From the NCBI RefSeq assembly GCF_037325665.1, contig NC_090253.1:11874390-11938389 (forward strand): a stretch of DNA of 64,000 bases, read 5' to 3'. The first letter of the stretch is position 1, and each line of letters starts with the position of its first letter. Origin of the DNA: Littorina saxatilis. Its lineage: Eukaryota; Mollusca; Gastropoda; Littorinimorpha; Littorinidae. Under the pieces are notes generated by a model. The model was not told the origin of the DNA. It searched no databases and saw only the letters and a program-made list of their open reading frames with translations. Made by a program: the position numbers and the translations under genes. This document shows, piece after piece, positions 11,934 to 23,673 of this stretch.

Positions 11934-12345
11934 GACGAATTCGGAAATAACCATGGGCTGTGGTGGAGTTGCTTTTCCTTGCAAACAGTGAGCCAATTTA
12001 GCTTTGCGTAACATTAGCATCTCCACACGTGGTCGCGTGATCTGTGCACCGGGGGACGCGATCACATCCGCAATGGCCATTGTCAGCTCTGATGTGCGTA
12101 CTTGCGAACAAAAATAGCGTTATATTAGGCAGGAATTGCAGTGAGCACAGATCGAAGCTAATCCTCACTGGGATGACAGTTGTTCGCGTGATTTCACTTG
12201 CACAGATTATCGCGGGTGTAGAGACACGGTTCGCTAGTGATTGGCATATAATTTCACGTGTAGCTTGACTCGGTGTTTTCATTGAAAAGCAAGGGAAAGC
12301 AACTCTTCACAACCCATGAAAACGTGACAGAGCTATTTCCGATCA
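11934..12345. mobile_element. MITE P, copy 1
   Basis: Ends resemble CGGAAATAACC...GTTGCTTTTCCTTG and its inverse. A shorter relative is at 47184-47360. Assignment rests on matching inverted ends only. Confidence 0.55.
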
Positions 12346-13180
12346 TGTCTATGATGTCCATACATGTACCTATATTGCCAAATAATTGTTTGATGGTCTT
12401 TATGACTGGATGTTGTTGTTTAGTCCATGTTTGTGATGTGAGTTTTGTTTGGTCGCTGGGTCAGGTGTGGGTGTGTACTCCAGTCTGATGTTATCCATGA
12501 CTTGTATTTAAATGACAGATGAGAGCAGCAGCGTTACATTTAGTGTACGAAGACCAGAGGTCAGGGGGAGAGAAAGAGTGTGTGTGTGTGTGTTTGCCTG
12601 CACAAGATGAAAAATGCAGAAAATGTAAAGATCGGTTTAAACAAAAGCTAAAAATAAGACCCAAGTTTCATTTGAATACACATTTTGTGACTTTTTTTTT
12701 AAATGTCACCCACCATATGACATACTGTATCTCATTTTTCCAATTTTCAAATTAACATGTAGTATTGTTCGTATGGTCACAAACAGGGTATTATAGCATA
12801 ATTATGTCAGTAACCACTATGTGCAAGTGAGAACAAGGTGGGGGGGGGGGGGGGGGGGGGCGCTGGTCAGGAAGCTGATATGTGAATACATTTGGATTTT
12901 TACTGAATGCATCCAGTATTTTCATTCGTTTTAGGTTTCTGGTTTGTGTGTGAGTGAGAGAGAGATTGAGTGTGTGTGTGTGTGTGTGTGTGCAGACATA
13001 GATAGAATGTGTGTATGTATGTCTCGTGTGTGTGTGTGTGTGTGTGTGTGCGTGTGTGTGTGTGTGTGTGTGCAGACATAGATAGAATGTGTGTTTGTGT
13101 ATGTATGTCTCGTGTGTGTGTGTGTTAAAGGTGGTAGACTTGCAGTTGGGTGTGTTAAGAGAGGCAGGAACTTCATTTTT
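12346..13180. repeat. (GT)n tracts and a G run
   Basis: G run near 12838-12861 and interrupted (GT)n at about 12967-13130, with a duplicated block (GCAGACATAGATAGAATGTG at both 12992 and 13072). No gene seen. Confidence 0.8.
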
Positions 13181-13970
13181 AACAAGAAGAGCAAACGCTC
13201 GATCGAGTCACTTTCGCAGTTCTGAATATTATATGAGGCATCAGATGGACAGGAAGAAATTGCTATTCACAACACAATACAGATGTAAATAATTTGATGT
13301 AAAGAATAATCCTATAAAGTTTGAATCAAATCCGATGAATAGTTTCAGAGATATGATATTTCAATTTTTTTCCTTCAAGACATACCTGTGACCTTGAAAA
13401 AGGTCAAAGGTCACCAAAGCAGACGTCAAAGTGTAGAGGTCACTGGGAGTCACGTTCACATAAAATTTGAGCCCGGTCACTTTTATAGTTTCCGAGAAAA
13501 GCCCAACGTTAAGTTGTGTGTTGCCGAACAGAAAAGGCTAGTTATCTCCCTTGTTTTTCTGATAACGTTCGTAAAAGGCTACAGATGTAAATACTTTGAT
13601 GTAAAGAATAATCCTACAAAGTTTCAATCACATCCGATGAACTTTGTCAAAGATATAAAATGTCTAATTTTTCCTTTGACGCTGACCTGTGACCTTGAAA
13701 AAGGTCAAAGGTCAACGAAACCATCGTTAAAGTGTAGAGGTCATTGGAGGTCACGACTAAACAAAATATGAGCCGGATCGCTTTGATAGTTTCCGAGAAA
13801 AGTCCAACGTTAAGGTGGTGTCTACGGACGGCCGGCCGGACGGCCGGCCGGACGGACGGACGGACGGCCGGACGGCCGGCCGGACGGACGGCCGGCCGGC
13901 CGGACGGCCGGCCGGACAGACTAACACTGACCGATTACATAGAGTCACTTTTTCTCAAGTGACTCAAAAA
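13181..13970 (+). mobile_element. Composite repeat A, copy 2 (fullest)
   Basis: Consists of a head (AACAAGAAGAGCAAACGCTC), two diverged tandem units with a period of about 302 bases, a GGCCGGCC/GGAC minisatellite (13827-13917), and the tail CTCAAGTGACTCAAAAA. Each unit holds one AGGTCAAAGGTCA (13401-13413 and 13702-13714). A 127-codon frame is open in copies 2 and 4, but no protein family is recognised. Confidence 0.9.
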
Positions 13971-15512
13971 TGCATCGTTGGCTGTGATATGCATAAGAAT
14001 GACATTAAATGTCATATTTTCAATGTCATGTTGTGTCTTATTTATTTATCGCACTCATTGTTGTGCAAACTGTCAGCAGTTTTGTGTTTGATTTTCTTCA
14101 ACAATTCCGTCCAGTTTACATTTGAAATAAAATATTTAAAAAGTTCAAACGATTTTCATTTTCTTAAAATTCTGTTTACATTTGTTGTGTCGTGAAGAAT
14201 AACAAATTAATCCTTCTTCTTTATAGTGCAAAGTACGTGTGTGTGTGTGTGTGTGTGTGTGCGAGGGGCGTTCTGAAAGTGCTTTGACTCCAATCTCCTG
14301 GCAATGCCTCATGATATTTACAATGACCTATGCATACATAAACTTGGCCAAAAACTTATTGCAACAATTTTCGCACGCTACGAAAAGCATTAAAACGCAA
14401 TTTATTTGAGTTAAACGTTATATGCCCCAAAAGGTAATTATGTCAGCTTTACATATCATTTGTCCGATTGATGGTACTTTGTATAGGCATCCCGTGACAG
14501 CCTGTCAAACAAGGTCACCCCTAAAATCTACCTGACAAAAACCATAGCCCCGTATTTTAAAATCTGCAAAAAATCAGAATATGCACAAACCAAACATTTC
14601 GGACAACCATTGGAAAGGCCATTCAATTTCCTGTTCAGAACATTTTGTTTTATGCACCTGACTTCTCTAGTCTTCGTGTAGCCTTTTGTCAAAGGCGGTA
14701 GGTGTCAACCGTTTCAGAGGCCCAAAAAGGCACGTTTTGCAGCCATTTTTGAGGGGGTCCTCCACCCAAAGAGCCAAACCGCCTCCTGACTCTGCATCAG
14801 ATGGCTTGCGCTGGCATCTGCTTACATAGACCCACATTAAGTCACCACCGTCAGAATAAGATTTCAAAATCCAAATACGTAGAGGTTACATGCCGAGTCT
14901 CAGTGATTATTAAAAATAATGGTCGAAGTTAGCGGATCATGAAAAATGCGAGCTTCAGCGAGCTTTTTCATGACCGCGAACTGAGACCATTATTTTTAAT
15001 AATCACTGAGACGAGGTGTGTAACCTCTTTATTCCTCCTTTCTTCAGTTATTCAAAGAAAACAGGAGTTTTTGTGCGAAAGTTTGATCGAATCCGAATCA
15101 CTCAACCAGTCAACCTGCGCAGGCGATCGATTAATGCGCGGTTGTATAGTTCCGTGCAAATCATTCCATTCTGTTAACACTTCTTGTCAGTTTCCCTGTT
15201 TTGGACTAAAACTTGGATTTTATATGGAGATTCATGTGTTCAGGCCTGTAGTTGTTAATTTAAATGCGGTATGTTTGTATTGTTTGCTCCAGAGATGTAT
15301 ACTTCGTACGTATAGAGCGTTCGGAACTTTTCAGTCGCAAAAGTAGTACCGAAACAGAACAGCTTCTCAACCCATTGCACTATCGAGGATTCAGGCTGTT
15401 GCTGGCTCGTTATTTGTTTGGTTGCTGGGTCATTATCGAAAAATAACTAGCTCTACAAGTTTACAGAGGTAAAGAAGCAGAGGGGGGAATAAACGATGTT
15501 AATGTTGAAATA
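13971..15512. other. No gene; 150-base imperfect palindrome
   Basis: Short (GT)n at about 14238-14262. A long imperfect palindrome spans about 14881-15029, with arms around GTCTCAGTGATTATTAAAAA and its complement. Probably a fold-back MITE. Confidence 0.6.
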
Positions 15513-16565
15513 CAGGGTGACCCAAAACAAATGCAACCCTCAAAAATGCTTATTATTTCTACATCTGTTAACCGAATCACTTCATATTTTGGGGACATAA
15601 ACTCAGCCAATGCATGACCCTTCCACAAAGTGACAGTTTTATATTACAAAGGCCTGTCGCGATATAACCTTCGTGGTTGAAAACGACGTTAAACACCAAA
15701 TAAACAAACAAACAAATATTACAAAGGGTCTGAATTTTGTGCAATTTCAAAAACAGTTGCCAGATTTAGGGATCGACTCAACAGTACGAGGTTTGAAATT
15801 GAGCGGTAGCCAAACTAACCCGAGTTAAGCCCTCCAAATTGTTACGTTTGGAGTATTTCGAATGACATAGTATGCCTTAATCAACATTAGATAATCAGTA
15901 GCTTGAATACAGCAATTACAGGCATGATGAGGGCATTTCCCATGGATGAATGCGTTTTTGTCATTGATTAATTTTGCGCGACATTGCGCAAGTATAACTT
16001 TACAACGAAGGGGTTAATTTTTCCAGTCATTTGAGTTTAGCAAATATTTTCATAGTTGTTGTGCATGAACTTCAGTTCGTCCACGACCATTCTACAAAGT
16101 TTCGAGTCTGTAGGTAAAATGGTCCGACATTTACCTTTTCTCCAAAATGTGTTCCAAATTACACCTCCGAACTTGTCCTTGGCACGAAAGCTTTCCTGTC
16201 TAGGGATTGCCCTGAACCTAGCCGTAACTTCTCTTTGCAGGTCACCGATGATCTAGGGTGTGATGGGGGTGCTTGTGTATACTCAGAAATCCTGATAATC
16301 CAAAAGGTAAAAAGTCTGCATGGAGGGTTTAAATCAGGTAAAAATCACTTGCTACCGCGGCTCAATGTCAAGTCTCGTTCTGTTAAGGCTATCGCTGAAT
16401 TTGGCAACTTTTTTTTAAAATTTGCACAAAAGTCGGTACATTTAAAGTACCAAATCGCCACTTTGTGGAAGGGTCATGCATCGGCTGAAATGTATGTCAT
16501 CCAAACTTAAAGTGATTCGGTCAACAGATGTAAAAGTTATTAGCATTTTTGGGGGGGTCAACCTG
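15513..16565 (-). mobile_element. Mariner-like DNA transposon remnant
   Basis: Begins CAGGGTGACCCAAAAC with about 130-base inverted ends, flanked by TA on both sides (15511-15512 and 16566-16567). The minus strand holds a degraded frame (VTDDLQREVTARFRAIPRQE) like the C-terminal end of Tc1/mariner transposases (REVTARFRAIP.). Strongly shortened and broken. A SINE B piece sits inside at 15653-15716. Confidence 0.7.
15653..15716 (+). mobile_element. SINE B fragment inside the mariner remnant
   Basis: A 64-base 3' end of SINE B (GCGATATAACCTTCGTGGTT ... (AAAC)n), flanked by TATTACAAAG on both sides, so a very short retroposed copy. Confidence 0.85.
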
Positions 16566-16730
16566 TATGAGTGGTGCTTGCAAGAGACGTATACAGTATA
16601 AAAACCGTTATGTACCTCAGGTTCGCAATAGCTGACGATTGCAGTCTGAAAATGGTATCTTACGGTATGCACAATAAAAGAAATCGAGTCCGTCCTAGGA
16701 CCCGCTCTTTTAAAGTTTAGTGCGCCTCGG

Positions 16731-17267
16731 TGTAACACGAAATTTTTACTCCACGACAAATTTACTCCGGAGTAAATATTTCGTACGAAATTCTTACTCC
16801 GAGTACACTTTTTGTACGAGAAAAGAACTCCCCAAGGCACGAAAAAATTACTCCCTCCACGAAATTTTTACTCCCCATTTTTTTTACTTCCACAAAAAAT
16901 CTCGTACGCAAAAATGGGATGCGGGCGAAGGGATAATGCCAATAAGTGATCTCGCGCACACGAATGTCGCGCTAACCTCCTTCCACCCCTTCCACCACCA
17001 AGACTAACAGGGGACAAGGGAGTAAAAATTTCGTACACCTGGCATGGGAAGTTAAATTGCTCGTGTTGGGGTGAAGTAATTTATTCGTTATTTATTCGTC
17101 AGGGGAGTAACATTTTTGTACAAAATATTTACTCGGAACTCACCTGCCTTGGGGAGTAATTTTCTCGTGCAATGGGGGAGTGCTTTTTTCGTAAAGGGAG
17201 TAACTTTTTCGTACGAAATGTTTACTCCCGAGTAAAAATCTCGTGGGAGTAATTTTCTCGTGTTACA
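16731..17267. mobile_element. Element N, TGTAAC ends with iterated palindromes
   Basis: Ends TGTAACACGA and its inverse; flanks TCGG and CCGG. The whole 537 bases are built from recurring TTCGTACGAA and TTTACTCC/GGAGTAA phrases arranged as long inverted repeats. No coding capacity. The layout resembles elements I and J, which carry a Ginger-like frame. Confidence 0.7.
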
Positions 17268-17402
17268 CCGGGACCCCCTCCATACATTTCTAGTACGTGG
17301 TTTCGGCTTATAGGGCGCAGGGACGCGCACTAAGGGGAGCCCTGGTTACTCCATACCCCCCCCCCCCCCCCCGCCCTCCATGGAACTTCTTGACCCAAAC
17401 AT

Positions 17403-17690
17403 AGTGGGTGGGGAGTTTGCCCAGTTGGTAGAGGCGCTGGCTGTACAACTGGTTGTTACTATCAGCGTGGGTTCAACCCCCAAGTTCAGCGCGGGATGTG
17501 TGTCCCAGAGTCAACTTTGTGCAGACTCTCCTCGGTGTCCGAACACCCCCGTGTGCACGCATGCGCACGATAAAGATCCCAGGGTCACAGCGAAAGTCTC
17601 AGGCCTTGCCCTTGGAAACACGAATACAAGCATGCCAAAATATGAAGCCCGGTGTCCGTTATGCCAACAGCCCATAAAGTAACCATTTCA
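17403..17690 (+). mobile_element. tRNA-derived SINE, variant of E
   Basis: Head with box A-like TTGCCCAGTTGGTAGAGG and box B-like GGGTTCAACCCC, then body phrases shared with SINE E (GACTCTCCTCGGTGTCCGAA). The right end is diverged. Confidence 0.7.
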
Positions 17691-18698
17691 GCACTGACCC
17701 AAGACGACCCAACCCGGTCCCTATCCCATTTCAGGTCTCCTCTAGCAGCCGGCAGCCAGCTGTCTACACCCCCCCCCCCCCCCCTCCTTGCATTTTTATT
17801 TTTATTTCTTTTATACAAAGCCGGGTTTTCCCATGTAACATGCCCACAGAGATATAGAATATTCTATATCTCTGTGAACATGCCCCTTATAATGGTTTTA
17901 CCGTGAGGGCGTAAAGCTGACATTTTATCACCAAAACAATACATCATCGACATCGCCGTCTCGGCTAGCCTATCATTAACTACGGTAGTCTTGGTGAAAA
18001 CAATAAGCGCATGCAGTTCCATTCCTAATCATGTATTGTAGGTTTGTTTTACGCAACTTGATTTTGGCCTTATCGAATATTTATTTTATTTTTGGCCTGA
18101 TCGCTGTCGTACTCGAAAAGCGAGTCAGCCAGAGAATGTAAACCTGCCTTTAATGCTTTAGCACGAAGTGATACGTGTACTTGGTCACGTGACCCACAAT
18201 AGAAAAGAGCATGTGCCTGCAAATATTATGAGAGAGCGAAACCAAATGGACGACTTTCTTCAGGAAGTGAAATGCATGAAAGATAGGCCGGGCTGTTTGA
18301 GCTAGTACAGACGCGCATAATTTAGAAAGGCTCTTTGTGGAAAGCATAACACGGATCTATTCGTGAACAATACCATGTCGCAGTAAAAGCTGGACGATTG
18401 CGGTGTTGTGCGGGAAAAATGATGTTCAACTTAGGTGTGCTTGACTCGAAGCTTATGCCTTTCTTTCGTTAGTCCTTCGATTGAGTTTCGATTTTGATTC
18501 CTTATTAATTTTGGTTTCCAAAAGTGCCCGCTGAAAAACAAAAGATGGATCAGTATGAAACATGTCCAACACCGCTTCTTGGTTACGGAGACAGCAATCG
18601 TGTCAGATCGTGTTTGTTCCTCCTGAGAAGATCATGCTTTTAAAGGCACAGTCCTTCCCGTAACTTGTAGTCAGATCTGCCAAATGTTATCTATAAAA

Positions 18699-18756
<58 letters not shown>

Positions 18757-18949
18757 TATAAATCGCTGACCATCAGATCTATGTTTATTGCATTTCATGT
18801 TTTAACTTGTTATCTTTTATTTTTACCAGCGACTGCGATTTCAGTCACGTTATAACATTGCATGAGCCAGTGTTGTGTGTGTGTGCGTGCGTGTGTGCCG
18901 CGTGCGTGCGTGTGTGTGTGTGTGTGTGTGACGGTGTGTGTGTGTGTCA

Positions 18950-19011
<62 letters not shown>

Positions 19012-19574
19012 CTTGAGGCGAGGAATCTTTGAGTGTATACTGCTAGTTTTAGTGTTGTTTTTAAATTAATGTTGTTGATCAGTGTGTATAAATGATGCGT
19101 GTGTTGGTGTAAATGGCTGGATTGAAATGTTTCTTAACCGCAATGTCATCACAAATTCCCAACCTTGGGCAATTAAAGATTCTGTATTCTGTATATTCTG
19201 TATGTGATAATACCGTCCCTCAACTTGGACCGGAACAAAACACCATCACCCTGACCCTTTCGTGTGCACGGTGGATGACTGGATGAAGTGATGCTACATA
19301 CGACAACTACAGTGAGCAAGATGTTGCTGTTTGGAATGTTTCCATGGAGAATTGAATCGTTTACATGGAAAAGGCCGACAGAATGTTGGGTCGTCGTAGA
19401 ACGAATCTTGAGCTGTAGGCTGCCGTGTAAAGTAGCCAACTGTCACCAAACGAGGCTGTCACATGACATGCATCACGTGACAGAACCGCCTGGCGCATGC
19501 AGTGCAGCATTGATTGTGCGGCCTTTGTGCGCGCAGTGCTATTTATAAAAGATCGACATACACAAGCTGACAAG
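17691..19574. other. No gene; C run, (GT)n tracts, perfect palindrome
   Basis: C run at about 17768-17783, a perfect 32-base palindrome at 17845-17876, and (GT)n tracts at about 18701-18754 and 18955-19010. I see no exon. Confidence 0.6.
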
Positions 19575-20764
19575 TACCGTAAAGGACGTTGTAAGCGCCC
19601 AGTACCTACGCCCATTGCCAACATTTGTCCCTACATTTTGAATTGTTAGTGAATGAGATGTTTTCTGTGTTTTAAACCAACAGACACTGCGAGACACTTT
19701 TCCTTGTTGTTACAAAGACATTCAAATCTTTGAGTCTTTGCGTCTATTTGGGTCAAAAACTGTGCATAAGGTACAATAACTGGTAAACGCCCATCCCCTA
19801 CATTGAATCACTGGAGCATGGAAAATTAGTTTATTTTTAATGTGATTAAGGGCAGGAGCTACCTTCAAATACACCGTTTTTCTCTTCAAGTCATTTGACT
19901 ACAGCATTCATGAAACAGAACTGTTTGTGTTAAAATTCGGTGTGCTTTTGCTTCCATGTATGTAGAGTAATACATGTAGTATGTGATCAAAAACAAACTG
20001 TGCTTTTAGATTGACTTAGTAAAAAATATTAAATGAAAAAAAAGCAAAGCGATGAATCAAAACATGTTAGTTCACGGATGACAAGATCATTTTAAAACAA
20101 TTCATCAGAATGATTTGAACTTTTGCAGAATGTTTTTGGACATTCTGATTGATGTTTTGTTCGAAACGATTTAAACCAGTTAAAAAGATACACATTTTTC
20201 AGTTTTATAAAAATGTTACCCACAAAGCAACATTTGTATCTCTTTAACTGTTTTTCCCAGAGAAAATCGTTTTGGTCTGTGTTAATCGCAGTATCAAAAA
20301 AATGTGAAGGAAAAAGAACCTAAGGGTTATATCAATTGTAATATCCTTAGCATCGACCAGTTTGGAAAACTCTTTCGTGAGTTTTGTGGTACGGTACTGC
20401 CAGAGACTACTCTATAGTCTCTGGTACTGCTTCATTAAATATCATTCCTTGAAGAGCAATGTTTGCTTTTAGTATGTAAAAGCGTGTGGGTGGGTGGACT
20501 GTATGTAGAGGTACGTGACTCAACATCAGACATGGACATTTATCACCAGTATAAATATCCAAAACATCTCCTTTATTACAGACTCACATCCATGTCGTGA
20601 TTAATACCAAGAGACCAAATACCGCCTTTCCACAAAATCTATGAGAAAAACAACACTCCTGCACAGTGGATGATACCAAGTTAAGTAAACGCCAATCCCT
20701 TACTTCAAGTTGTGGCAAAATTTGTGCGTAAGAGGGGTGGGTGTTTACAAGGTACGTTACGGTA
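19575..20764. mobile_element. Inverted-repeat element H, long diverged copy
   Basis: Left end TACCGTAAAGGACGTTGTAA and right end the inverse of TACCGTAACGTACCTTGTAA, with GTAAACGCCCA-type phrases inside both. About 1.19 kb; I recognise no transposase. Confidence 0.6.
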
Positions 20765-20952
20765 TATAAAAAAAAGCTTGTCATATGATACCACAAGTGG
20801 TGTTTGCTGATTGGCTCTGAGCCAAATTTCAAGGAGAGACGCTCTTATATATTGCACAGGCTGACAGATAGAAATAGTTTCTGAGAGGACGTAAACTCCA
20901 CCCTCTAGTTTTCCGCATTTTCAGTCCAGGATTGAATCGTATACATTTCAAT

Positions 20953-22211
20953 ATGGCGTTCCGTCGTATGAATGTTCCTCATTTGGAATTGTTTTGTTGC
21001 TCGGTCGTCTTTACCTTACTGCTGGACATCGAGTACTCGTGTCTGCAGCTCTTGATTAATGGTGAGTATTTGCTTAATTGTTTATCTTTTATTTGTTTAA
21101 TTATACATATATTTTAATGTAAAAGGAAATTCTTCTTAATTTCCCAGTTGTGAGTAATGCAGACAGCAATTACTACGACAGATAGGGAAACTAAGTGGCA
21201 CATATTTCCGTATCTATCATTTTGTTGAAACAGCCCTTTCAATCGCCCTCGGAAGAATGGATAATGTAATAGTTTATTTTCCAAATATTTGTATTATCGT
21301 TCTTTCATACCCCCTTTTTTTTATTATATCCCCAAATGCTTGGTTTTATAAACCATTGCCTATGAACAAATTAAACCCAGACAACCTACTGCTGCTGTTG
21401 TGTCTAACTCAATCGAGTAGATACACCAACAACTATTTCGAGATGTTGCAACTGTGAATATATTCCATGGGCATAGCACATATTTCATTTCACCCATTTG
21501 GACACAAATATTATATATTAAGACCGCAGCAAACACACTGGTTGAAGAGGCCATGCAGAAATAATGGTGTCACAGTCAGTTCAACATTACATTATGGCGG
21601 AGACGACCACGAAAAGCAGTAGTCATTTTATGTAGGCTTGATTTGGCAAGAATATTTAGTAGAGCTTAGGGTAACCAGTGGGCGACAAAAAGGAATCAGG
21701 GTTTGATTTCAGTGTAAATGAGTGTAGGTCCGTTTTGATCAGGACCGGCAACATGAGACGCATTCCTAATACAGTTTGCATAAATATTTCAAACGCCATT
21801 TTGTGTGCCCCATAAGTCATTGCAAAAATACTGATGATATCATAAATATTAATACCGTATATGTCATTGCAATGAATTATGGGATCGGGAGCTTTCGACT
21901 TCCGTCGATTTGGACACTTCTGTTGATTTAGACCGATGAGTGGGTACGCAATTTTGTTCATACGTTCGTGCGTGAGTGTATTTTTATATGTAATTAATAG
22001 AAAGACTAAAGTGAGAGGTCTAATGCGGCTTGTATTGGGCAGTTGCGAAAGAAAACTTGTTTCAAAGTTGTTTTTTTTACTCTGTTGTGCTGTCTCTGCA
22101 GACGATAGATTGAATGCAAAGAGGGTTTATTTCTTTGCATATTATTGTTGTTTTCGTACAAACACTACGTTGCATCCTAGACACAAAAAAATTGTGATGG
22201 ACTGTTGCTAA
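20953..22211 (+). CDS. Candidate two-exon small secreted protein
   Basis: Exon 1 is 20953-21061 and exon 2 is 22102-22211. Exon 1 begins MAFRRMNVPHLELFCCSVVF followed by TLLLDIEYSCLQLLIN, which looks like a signal peptide, and ends at donor G|GTGAGT. Exon 2 follows CTGTCTCTGCAG and reads in phase to TAA (DRLNAKRVYFFAYYCCFRTN ... KKIVMDCC). The product would be 72 residues with seven Cys. A TATATA box-like string lies about 110 bases upstream (20846). No homology is recognised. It rests only on splice signals and phase, so chance is a serious alternative. Confidence 0.25.
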
Positions 22212-22305
22212 TGTCAAGACTGGTCAAAACTGGAGGTTTAAACTTGGCAAACTAATAATCAATGATCGATCATGACAGAAATCCAGGATACCGTCTATAT
22301 ATATA

Positions 22306-22747
22306 TGTCACAGTGGAAATGAGAATCCAGTGAGATTCCGAATCGCACTAGTGGAGATTGGAATTCTAGTTTGCACTAGGGCAAACTAGCATTCTCATCT
22401 CCACTGGATATTTGTTAGTGAAGATTGGAATTCCAGTATGCCCTAGTGCAAACGGGAATCCAGTTTCAGTGGAGATGGGAATTCCTGTTTTCACTAGGGG
22501 AAATAGGAATTGGGGGAAATAATGTGTTCAAAGGTTTATCATTGTTGTTAAAACCATTTTATCTTGAGTCATTCATGACTTTAAGGCTTATACTCATTGC
22601 AGGTATTGAAATGCAGAAATAAAAATAAATATTATTGAATTGATATAATCGAACAACACAGAGTAATTGCGCACACTAAGTTTTATTTATCAATATCATT
22701 AAATCATATCACAAAGTTAAAAGTTTATATAAGATGAAGCATGAGAT

Positions 22748-22824
<77 letters not shown>

Positions 22825-23673
22825 GAGAGAGAGAGGGAGAGAGAGAGAGATGGCCTCGAACATCAGAGCCGACAGTATTATTGTATTGTATTGTAAAACC
22901 ACCACGACTGAACGTTCACTCAGTCGTCTATCTGTCTGGCCTTCTCACTTCTTTTGTGAACTCTTAGTCCTAAAGAAAGAGTGAACACTGGTCTTCTCCA
23001 CTCAGTTAGAAATTTTGACTTGCTGCAGTTTGATTTCTGCTAAACTGACTCAGAGAGTGGATCATGGAGCAAAAGGAGAAATTTTATATTCTTTTAGAGC
23101 AGCATCTTGAATCTTTGGATACAAACAAAAAAGATGCATTTTGTATAACTCAAGAAAAGTACAACAAGATTGAAGCGTGTCTGCATTCTAGCCCCGGACA
23201 AAAATCCCAACATGGAGCAAAATTCAAACACTGGAGCCAAAAACAGTTCAAATTGGAAGAAATTGGTGCAAGGAACATTGTGTACTGCAAAAAAAAAATC
23301 CAACAAGCCAGTCATCACACAGGACAGACTTTTCGACATCGTTTTCCAATGTCATGGACATGTAGGACATTCCGGACGTGATAAAACATGGGCAGAAATC
23401 AAATAAATGACTCAAGATGAAATGGTTTTAACAACAATTATAAACCTTTGAACACATTATTTCCCCCAATTCCTATTTCCCCTAGTGAAAACTGGAATTC
23501 CCATCTCCACTGAAACTGGATTCCCGTTTGCACTAGGGCAAACTGGAATTCCAATCTTCACTAACAAATATCTAGTGGAGATGAGAATTCTAGTTTGCCC
23601 TAGTGCAAACTGGAATTCCAATCTCCACTAGTGCGATTCGGAATCTCACTGGATTCTCATTTCCACTGTGACA
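22306..23673 (+). mobile_element. Element I: Ginger-like DNA transposon, internally deleted
   Basis: Inverted repeats of about 271 bases (22306-22576 and 23403-23673) begin TGTCACAGTGGAAATGAG; flanks TATA on both sides. The repeats contain recurring phrases such as TTTGCACTAGGGCAAACT and ATCTCCACTAG. Inside, from 23064, MEQKEKFYILLEQHLESLDT starts a reading frame resembling the N-terminal part of KRBA2-like proteins, later QCHGHVGHSGRDKTWAEIK as in the zinc-binding segment of Ginger-type integrases. The frame is broken and most of the transposase is missing. Confidence 0.75.
22748..22850 (+). repeat. (GA)n inside element I
   Basis: A near-perfect purine dinucleotide run with a few GG interruptions. 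Confidence 0.95.

Noticed and set aside
13388-13771. 127-residue frame repeated in repeat A copies
   Set aside because: The copies are nearly identical DNA, so an open frame is expected to be shared. The two internal units do not keep a common protein pattern and no family is recognised.
22306-23673. Polinton or LTR-type element
   Set aside because: The integrase-like frame could suggest these, but the ends are inverted repeats starting TGTCAC with four-base flanks, and there is no polymerase, capsid or LTR. A Ginger-like DNA transposon fits better.
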